Assembly: GCA_937930135.1 (NCBI GenBank)
Contig: CALGVO010000027.1
Span: 1-11,626, forward strand
DNA length: 11,626 bases
Direction of reading: 5' to 3'
Source: an uncultured Synechococcus sp.
GTDB taxonomy: Bacteria > Cyanobacteriota > Cyanobacteriia > PCC-6307 > Cyanobiaceae
Part shown: positions 7,525-11,626 of the stretch, piece by piece
Numbering within the stretch: the stretch's first letter is position 1
How the letters are laid out: every line of letters starts with the position of its first letter
Translations under genes and position numbers: made by a program
The notes under the pieces: generated by a model
The model's database searches: none
What the model was told of the DNA's origin: nothing
The model's input: the letters and a program-made list of their open reading frames with translations, nothing else

Positions 7525-7774
7525 ATTTTTTGAAGCGATCTGGCACGGGGAGGGCATCGGCGATGGCGGCGACCTGCAGGAAGCCCTTCAGGCCTACGTG
7601 GCGGTGAAGCCCGACGACAATGATTGGATCGAGGCCTGTGCCGCCGAAGGTGCAGCCCCTCGGATCGAACGCTTTGCCTCCTTCGACGCCTATCTCGACA
7701 ACGAGGATGCCCTGGAGACGATCCCGGTCACACCGCAGATGATCGTGGTTGCGATCGAGCAGCTCCCGGTCTGA
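7517..7774 (+). CDS. Conserved-looking small acidic protein, function unknown
   Basis: 85 residues starting MSEFFEAIWHGEG, rich in Asp and Glu (for example VKPDDNDWIEACAAEG and DAYLDNEDALE), with no signal peptide or membrane segment and no motif I recognise. The frame is open upstream to 7439, but the ATG at 7517 is the sensible start: it overlaps the last eight bases of the ACR3 gene (ATGTCTGA), the usual arrangement for a coupled downstream gene. High GC at third positions and the tight overlap argue that it is real and co-transcribed with dnaG and the ACR3 gene. Whether it acts in arsenic handling is only a guess from position. It is followed by the 231-base convergent gap before umuC. 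Confidence 0.7.
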   Translation: MSEFFEAIWHGEGIGDGGDLQEALQAYVAVKPDDNDWIEACAAEGAAPRIERFASFDAYLDNEDALETIPVTPQMIVVAIEQLPV

Positions 7775-8005
7775 TCTGATGACAACGTCGTCGTTTGATT
7801 TCGCCAGCTGCACCCCCGTCAACCACCTCTGGCTGTGCGTCAGGCCCTCGACCTTCAGGGGATGGCTTGCCATGACGGCACCCTGCCGGTGTTGTTCTGT
7901 GAAACCTGCGGTCTGGCCCTGGCCAGCATCGAGGGGCAGCTGGCCGACTTCCATCGTGCGGCCATACACACGTCCACCGTCGTTGCCCCTCAAGGTGAAG
8001 CTGGC
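7775..8005. other. Convergent gap without a convincing intact gene
   Basis: This 231-base region lies between the 3' ends of the small acidic protein gene and umuC. The ATG at 7779 opens a frame (MTTSSFDFASCTPVNHLWLCV) that soon loses coding character. A second frame, one base out, then looks protein-like from 7835 (LPVLFCETCGLALASIEGQLADFH) but runs on as antisense of umuC. This may be a decayed small gene, or chance in GC-rich DNA. No hairpin followed by a T-run was found, so no terminator is called for either flanking gene. Confidence 0.3.
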
Positions 8006-9280
8006 TCAGGCCTGCACGATCGGCACGTCACGCAGTCGGGTCGTGGCGGCCCGGCCCAGCCGTTGCCGACGCATCGCCCAGCCCGGATCCAGTCCACAGG
8101 CGGCCCATTGCACCGTGCCACGGCCATAGCGCCGGTTCAGCGCATCGATCGTGGCCATCAGCGCCTGCCGACGCTGTTGCTCGGCGGCGCTGCAGGGCAC
8201 CAGCAGGTGATGTTGGAGCTGGTCGGTGCTCTGCAGGTGCTGCATCAACACGCCGGCTTTGGCGAGCTGGCGGTGCGGCTGAAAAATCCGCTCCACCAGA
8301 GGTAAAGCTGCGTTGAGCAGGGCCTGGGTGTCGTTGCTGGGTAGGTCCAGACGGGTGCTGGCGGTGTTGCTGTAGAAACCGGGGACGAAAGGACTGGTGC
8401 GGGTGTAAACGCTGAGGGCGGCGGCGCGCTGATGCTGCTGGCGCAATTTTTCCGCGGCGCGCACCACGTAGGTGGCCACCGCTTCGCGCAGTTCCTCCAG
8501 GTCGGTGATCGGCCGGCTGAAGCTGCGGCTCACACAGGTTTCCCGCTTCGGTGCGGGCGTCAGCTCCAGCGGCAGGCAACTGTGACCCTGCAGCTCTCGC
8601 TGCAGCCGCACGCCCACCACTCCCGCCTTGGCCCGCAGAACGCCGCTGGGCATGTCACGCAGTGCCCGGGCGTGGGTCACCCCCCGCGCCCGACACCAGT
8701 GGGCCAACTGGCGGCCGATGCCCCACACATCCTCGATCGCGATCGTTTCCAGCCAGCGGTCGGGGTCGCTGCAACGCGTCAGGTCGAACAGGCCGGCATG
8801 GGCCGGTTCCACCTTGGCCAGGCGGTTGGCGAGTTTGGCCTGCCCCTTGCTCGCCCCCAGGCCGATGCAGATGGAGAGGCCCAGGTTGCGACGGATCAGG
8901 GCGCGCAGGTGTCGCCCCCAGGCCAGCAGGTCGCCGTCGGCCGGTCGGCTCAGGCGGGCAAAGGCCTCGTCGATCGAATAGATCTCCAGGTCTTCCACCT
9001 GCCTCTCCAGCAGACTCATCAGCCGCTGGCTCATGTCGGCGTAGAGGGCGTAGTTGGAGCTGCGCACCACCACGCCATGGCGTTCCAGCTCCCGTTTCGC
9101 CTTGAAGAATGGCGTGCCCATGGCGATGCCCAGGGCCCGGGCTTCGGCGCTGCGGGCCACGATGCAGCCGTCGTTGTTGGAGAGCACCACCACCGGTCGG
9201 CCGATCAGGGAGGGATCGAGGCTCTGTTCGCAGGAGGCATAGAAGTTGTTGGCATCAATCAGGGCTGTGGCGGCAGGCAT
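8006..9280 (-). CDS. umuC: DNA polymerase V catalytic subunit UmuC (Y-family translesion polymerase)
   Basis: 424 residues, close to the 422 of E. coli UmuC. Y-family polymerase that copies damaged DNA, normally active in complex with the cleaved form of UmuD. Catalytic acidic residues are present: D9 in LIDANNFYASCE, and D104 and E105 in YSIDEAF. Palm/fingers motifs RPVVVLSNNDGCIVARSAEAR (28-48) and SNYALYADMSQRLM (75-88) are intact, as are the ICIGLGASKGQAKLANRLAK block (137-156) and the thumb HhH region around WGIGRQLAHW. The C-terminal DUF4113-like tail (RYGRGTVQWAACGL...WAMRRQRLGRAATTRLRDVPIV) marks it as UmuC rather than DinB. The site equivalent to the E. coli clamp motif QLNLF reads QHHLL (356-360), a poor match. 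The ATG at 9280 is a clear start. It lies 33 bases after umuD and is probably transcribed with it under SOS control. Confidence 0.96.
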   Translation of the reverse strand: MPAATALIDANNFYASCEQSLDPSLIGRPVVVLSNNDGCIVARSAEARALGIAMGTPFFKAKRELERHGVVVRSSNYALYADMSQRLMSLLERQVEDLEIYSIDEAFARLSRPADGDLLAWGRHLRALIRRNLGLSICIGLGASKGQAKLANRLAKVEPAHAGLFDLTRCSDPDRWLETIAIEDVWGIGRQLAHWCRARGVTHARALRDMPSGVLRAKAGVVGVRLQRELQGHSCLPLELTPAPKRETCVSRSFSRPITDLEELREAVATYVVRAAEKLRQQHQRAAALSVYTRTSPFVPGFYSNTASTRLDLPSNDTQALLNAALPLVERIFQPHRQLAKAGVLMQHLQSTDQLQHHLLVPCSAAEQQRRQALMATIDALNRRYGRGTVQWAACGLDPGWAMRRQRLGRAATTRLRDVPIVQA

Positions 9281-9313
9281 GGCGCTGCGTTCTGAGGGCT
9301 CAGAGCGGGTGGA

Positions 9314-9757
9314 TCAGAGGGGGTGAATCACATGGATCGCCACCCCCCAGATCTGCACATCACCGCAGCGGTGCAGCTCGAGGGGCGGATAGTCGGGGTT
9401 GGCCGCCTCCAGGCGCAGCTGGCCGCGATGGCGGGCCAGGCGTTTGAGGGTGAAGGCGCCATCGAGCACGGCCACCACCACCCGGCCGGGCCTGGGTTCG
9501 AGGCTGCGGTCCACCACCAGCAGGTCGCCGTCGTGGATGCCGGCGCCGAGCATCGAATCGCCGCTCACCCGCAGGAAGAAGGTGCTGAGGGGATGGCGAA
9601 TCAGCTGGTCGTTGAGATCGATGCCCACCTCCACGTAGTCGTCGGCGGGTGAGGGGAATCCCGCCGCGACGCGTTCGCCCGCCAGAGGCAGCAGCAATGG
9701 CTGGCGCTGGGCCCGCAGGGGTAGCGCGGCCTGAACAGAGGAGCGATCGACCGCCAA
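9314..9757 (-). CDS. umuD: UmuD, SOS-response self-cleaving subunit of DNA polymerase V
   Basis: 147 residues with a TTG start at 9757. LexA/UmuD-type serine peptidase-fold protein that cleaves itself on RecA filaments; the shortened form joins UmuC. Cleavage site A32-G33 in VAAGFPSPADDYVE, nucleophile S68 in RVSGDSM, general-base K105 in FTLKRL; the 36- and 37-residue spacings equal those of E. coli UmuD (C24/G25, S60, K97). No in-frame ATG lies before the conserved region. TTG is the nearest usable start, with a GGATGG about ten bases upstream. An ATG at 9767 is one base out of frame and would give MSPLAVDRSS if one G were absent, so either TTG is used or the start has suffered a one-base insertion. 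A LexA-type operator lies 25 bases before the start. It leads the umuDC pair. Confidence 0.92.
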   Translation of the reverse strand: MAVDRSSVQAALPLRAQRQPLLLPLAGERVAAGFPSPADDYVEVGIDLNDQLIRHPLSTFFLRVSGDSMLGAGIHDGDLLVVDRSLEPRPGRVVVAVLDGAFTLKRLARHRGQLRLEAANPDYPPLELHRCGDVQIWGVAIHVIHPL

Positions 9758-9782
9758 GGGAGACCATCCGACGCACTGAAAT

Positions 9783-9796
9783 AGTACAGATGTTCT
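9783..9796. promoter_or_regulatory. LexA (SOS) operator
   Basis: AGTACAGATGTTCT matches every position of the cyanobacterial LexA box described as RGTACNNNDGTWCB. It lies 25 bases upstream of the umuD start on the minus strand and six bases before the first possible start (ATG 9803) of the plus-strand neighbour. On the umuD side, TACTAT (complement of 9781-9786) overlaps it and could be the -10 element, so bound LexA would block the promoter. Confidence 0.82.
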
Positions 9797-9802
9797 CGGG
9801 TG

Positions 9803-10234
9803 ATGGTGTGGGTGATCGGTGAGGATGCGCCCATTGGCGTGTTTCCGATGGCTGAGGCTCCCTATCTCGTCGCTCTGGCCCTGATCGAGCAGGAGGGGCG
9901 ACGGGCGTTGCCTCTGGCCGGTCGCTCGCTCACGGCCGAGGCTGCTGCGGCTGAGCAGCCCGTGGAGGTGGCGCATGCCCTGGCGCTGGAGCTGTTGCTG
10001 CGTGTGTGGCAGCGCAGTGATGACGGACCGTTGCGTCGCGCCTGCGGGCTCGACAGTCTGCTGCTGGTGGAGTTGCCGATGGAGCGATTGCCGGAAGACC
10101 TGCCGGCCCTCAAGGCCGCCTGGTTGAACACGGGGGATACTTCGGCCTTTCAGGCCGGCCTCCGGGCCATGGCCGGCCGCGGCTGGACCCTGAGCGTCGC
10201 CAAATTCCAGCCACTGACGCTGACGGAGTGGTGA
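9803..10234 (+). CDS. Hypothetical protein divergent from umuD
   Basis: 143 residues from the ATG at 9803 (MVWVIGEDAPIGVFPMAEAPYLVALALIEQ); a later ATG at 9848 (MAEAPYLV) would give 128 residues and place the LexA box in a promoter-like position. The protein is rich in Leu and Ala, mostly helical in look (EVAHALALELLLRVWQRS, LDSLLLVELPMERLPEDLPALKAAWL), soluble, with no signal peptide, membrane segment or catalytic motif I can name. Coding character is strong: high third-position GC throughout and a clean stop at 10232. It shares its upstream region with umuD, and the SOS operator lies directly before it, so damage-inducible expression is plausible but not shown. Its stop overlaps the GTG of the next small ORF (GTGA). 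Function unknown. Confidence 0.75.
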   Translation: MVWVIGEDAPIGVFPMAEAPYLVALALIEQEGRRALPLAGRSLTAEAAAAEQPVEVAHALALELLLRVWQRSDDGPLRRACGLDSLLLVELPMERLPEDLPALKAAWLNTGDTSAFQAGLRAMAGRGWTLSVAKFQPLTLTEW

Positions 10235-10377
10235 GGGGGCTGACCGCGCAGTCTCGCCAGGTCAGGATGGGGGTCGACACCCTTGACGAGCTCTGCCGGC
10301 TCCGGGCCGACGTGCTGAAGGGCACGGCACCGAAGCCGCTGGAGCTGGTGCTCGCTGACCTGGTCGAGGCATCCTGA
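10231..10377 (+). CDS. Putative small protein (48 residues)
   Basis: A GTG that overlaps the previous stop (GTGA) opens a 48-residue frame, VRGLTAQSRQVRM then GVDTLDELCRLRADVLKG and the end LELVLADLVEAS. An ATG at 10267 is an alternative start giving 36 residues. The product would be a mostly helical, amphipathic small protein with no recognised family. Support comes from the stop-start overlap, the good codon pattern, and the fact that the interval before the MNT gene would otherwise be empty. Its stop lies 17 bases before the MNT start. It may be a coupled partner of the upstream unknown gene, or a remnant; being short, it may also be chance. Confidence 0.45.
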   Translation: MRGLTAQSRQVRMGVDTLDELCRLRADVLKGTAPKPLELVLADLVEAS

Positions 10378-10381
10378 AGCT

Positions 10382-10389
10382 AGGAGGTG
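10382..10389 (+). promoter_or_regulatory. Strong Shine-Dalgarno of the MNT gene
   Basis: AGGAGGTG is a near-perfect complement of the 16S rRNA 3' end and ends five bases before the ATG at 10395. It fixes that start. Most other genes in the window have weak or no such site, so translation of this cassette should be initiated unusually well. Confidence 0.8.
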
Positions 10390-10394
10390 CAGCC

Positions 10395-10745
10395 ATGACC
10401 ACAACCCCTAGCGCTGCGATCAGCGAAGCCCTGCTGCAGCAGATGGCCGCCGAGATCCAGCAGGAGATTCCAGGGGCTGAGGTGCTTCTGTTTGGCTCTC
10501 ATGCTCGAGGTGAGGCGGGCCCCGAGTCCGACCTCGACCTGTTGATCACAGCGAACGATGGTTGGCTGGCCCAGCACAGCCGCTTTGAAACCCTCGGTCG
10601 GGTTTGGCGCAAACTGGCCTATCACCGCATCCCCATTGATCTGTTGCTCTACTCCCGGAGCCAGGTGGAAGAGCGGCGCCACTGGCTCAGCCACGTGATC
10701 GCCAGGGCCTACCGCGAAGGACGGGTGTTGCATGGCCAACCCTGA
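10395..10745 (+). CDS. MNT-type minimal nucleotidyltransferase (MntA-like)
   Basis: 116 residues. Polymerase-beta-fold nucleotidyltransferase domain: the signature GSHARGEAGPESDLDLLI at 34-51 gives G34-S35 and metal ligands D46 and D48; the third acidic residue is D82 in IPIDLLLYS. All catalytic positions of the GS-X-SDxDLL pattern are present, so activity is expected. Members of this family paired with HEPN proteins act as antitoxins that add AMP groups to the HEPN toxin (MntA/HepT, type VII systems), though not all pairs have been tested. The start is secured by AGGAGGTG. The gene overlaps the HEPN gene by 14 bases, the usual order being MNT then HEPN or the reverse. GC is about 63 percent in the central part, similar to the host genes. 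Confidence 0.9.
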   Translation: MTTTPSAAISEALLQQMAAEIQQEIPGAEVLLFGSHARGEAGPESDLDLLITANDGWLAQHSRFETLGRVWRKLAYHRIPIDLLLYSRSQVEERRHWLSHVIARAYREGRVLHGQP

Positions 10746-11115
10746 AGCCCTCGCCCTGCTCAAGATCGCTCGGCGCGACCTCACGGCTGCAGTTCTGCTT
10801 CAGGATCCGTCCGCAGATGAAGCCAACTGGGGCTTCCAGATCCAGCAGGCGATCGAGAAGGCCCTCAAGGCCTGGTTGTTGGGCCTCGGTGATGATCCGC
10901 CCTTCATCCACAACCTCACTGCGCTTTTTGGACGGCTCACGGATCGAGGCGCCTTCGTGGACCCCTTTTTGCCATTGGAGGCCTTTACGGTTTTCGCTGT
11001 GCAGTTTCGCTACGACGCGGCGTTGGAACCGATGAATCTCGATCGGCAGGTCTGGCAGAAGCAAGCCGAGACTTTGGTTGAGCACGTCGCAGCCATCTGT
11101 GCAGCGCTGCCATGA
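10732..11115 (+). CDS. HEPN domain protein, partner of the MNT nucleotidyltransferase
   Basis: 127 residues, an all-helical HEPN domain of the PF05168 type: KIARRDLTAAVLL at 11-23, the conserved GFQIQQAIEKALKAWLLGLG at 34-53, FIHNLTALFGRL at 58-69, and a later helix containing QFRYDAAL at 91-98. HEPN proteins encoded with MNT partners bind them in a complex; several are RNases. The RX4-6H motif of the nuclease-active HEPN families is not visible: the later histidine H118 stands 13 residues after R105, and H60 belongs to the HNLTAL motif. The protein may therefore be a non-nuclease HEPN or use other residues. The ATG at 10732 lies inside the end of the MNT gene, and its stop overlaps the next start by four bases (ATGA), so the three genes are probably translated together. 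Confidence 0.88.
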   Translation: MANPEALALLKIARRDLTAAVLLQDPSADEANWGFQIQQAIEKALKAWLLGLGDDPPFIHNLTALFGRLTDRGAFVDPFLPLEAFTVFAVQFRYDAALEPMNLDRQVWQKQAETLVEHVAAICAALP

Positions 11116-11528
11116 GTGGGCTGGCCAAGGCCCCGGAAGACTGGATTCTCGAAGCAGAGGCACGAGGTGGCACCACGGTTCGCATGGAACTTGGGAATCA
11201 CACGGCACGTTCGATCAACAAGGTGTTCAAGCAATTCACCAGTGGTGACGACTTTGGCTTCACGAAGACCGTCGTTCCTGTTCAGCTAGCTCAATATGGT
11301 GACGACAATCTGGTGTCCAGATCACAGGCCAAGCGCCTGATCACCCGCTTTGAGAAGTTTCGAACCGTGGTGCTCGATTTCAAAGGTGTTGTGTTGATCG
11401 GGCAGGCGTTCGCCGATGAGGTGTTTCGGGTTTTTGCGCTGGCTCACCCTGAAGTGGAACTGATCCCACTGAATGCCAACAAGGAGGTCCGTCGAATGAT
11501 TGCTCACGTTCTGGAAGCGGATCGCTGA
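11112..11528 (+). CDS. STAS-like domain protein (DUF4325)
   Basis: 138 residues. The N-terminal 45 residues (MSGLAKAPEDWILEAEARGG onward) are unassigned. The core matches the STAS-like DUF4325 family: FGFTKTVVPVQL at 48-59, NLVSRSQAKRLITRFEKF at 66-83, then VVLDFKGVVLIGQAFADEVFRVFA at 86-109, and VELIPLNANKEVRRMIAHVL at the end. STAS-type folds in SpoIIAA-like proteins act by binding partner kinases or sigma-factor regulators; the role of DUF4325 is not established. There is no recognised enzyme motif. It starts at the ATG of the ATGA overlap with the HEPN stop. Base composition is different: bases 11281-11400 are 50 percent GC, against 63-67 percent in sampled lines of the MNT gene and dnaG, a hint of separate origin. 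Position says that it belongs to the MNT-HEPN cassette; the functional link is inference. Confidence 0.85.
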   Translation: MSGLAKAPEDWILEAEARGGTTVRMELGNHTARSINKVFKQFTSGDDFGFTKTVVPVQLAQYGDDNLVSRSQAKRLITRFEKFRTVVLDFKGVVLIGQAFADEVFRVFALAHPEVELIPLNANKEVRRMIAHVLEADR

Positions 11529-11611
11529 TCGCAGGCACTGTGGCGGTTGGTGAAAGAGGGCTCACCGAGGTGATGTTTCATCCTCCAGCCGTATCGGCGG
11601 GTTCTGCTTGA

Positions 11612-11624
11612 CGCAACGGTTGCG
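11612..11624. repeat. Short perfect inverted repeat near the window end
   Basis: CGCAAC-G-GTTGCG is a perfect palindrome with six-base arms about 84 bases downstream of the DUF4325 stop. Rest of 11529-11626: nothing gene-like, apart from a weak TCACC-GA-GGTGA repeat. The role is unknown; no T-run is seen before the window ends. Confidence 0.3.
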
Positions 11625-11626
11625 CT

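Noticed and set aside
6436..7557. 373-codon minus-strand frame
   Set aside because: Antisense to the ACR3 gene; the His/Gln/Arg-rich product is typical of a shadow of a membrane protein gene.
7835..8305. Plus-strand frame with CETCG motif as an intact gene
   Set aside because: About two thirds of it is antisense to umuC; at most the first part could be a relic.
8432..9295. 287-codon plus-strand frame
   Set aside because: Antisense to umuC, whose catalytic motifs are intact.
1..11626. CRISPR arrays, insertion sequences, tRNA or rRNA genes
   Set aside because: No regularly spaced repeats, transposase motifs, cloverleaf-type or rRNA-like segments were seen on reading both strands.

Overview
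The window reads as a stretch of a GC-rich unicellular cyanobacterial chromosome, most likely a marine or brackish Synechococcus/Cyanobium-type picocyanobacterium. The support is a PAM68-type photosystem II assembly protein, an S15 and a DnaG of cyanobacterial character, a perfect match to the cyanobacterial LexA box, and at least five copies of the HIP1 octamer GCGATCGC. The strain cannot be named from the sequence alone.

Left part (1-4371): the 3' portion of dnaE (replicative polymerase alpha subunit, intein-free at the site where many cyanobacteria carry a split intein) meets a minus-strand run convergently. That run, in transcription order, is ruvA, rpsO and a PAM68 family gene. Divergent from ruvA is a small lipoprotein gene, whose 3' end overlaps the 3' end of a minus-strand EamA/DMT-type transporter gene.

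Middle part (4372-7774): dnaG (primase) starts a plus-strand run. Its stop codon overlaps the start of an ACR3-type arsenite efflux gene, which overlaps a small acidic protein gene of unknown function. The three are probably translated in a coupled way. A 231-bp convergent gap follows, with no convincing intact gene.

SOS part (8006-10234): umuD and umuC lie on the minus strand. A perfect LexA-type operator sits upstream of umuD. On its other side, a plus-strand gene of unknown function begins only a few bases away, so one operator may control both directions.

Right part (10231-11626), the most accessory-looking segment: a 48-codon small ORF overlaps the previous stop. Then, after an unusually strong Shine-Dalgarno, three genes overlap one another: a MNT-type minimal nucleotidyltransferase, a HEPN-domain protein and a STAS-like DUF4325 protein. 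MNT-HEPN pairs are known toxin-antitoxin or defence-type modules. Here the HEPN protein lacks an obvious RNase motif, and the third STAS-like member, with visibly lower GC, makes a compact three-part cassette that is the best candidate in the window for an under-described system.

No rRNA, tRNA, CRISPR array, insertion sequence or clear Rho-independent terminator was seen.
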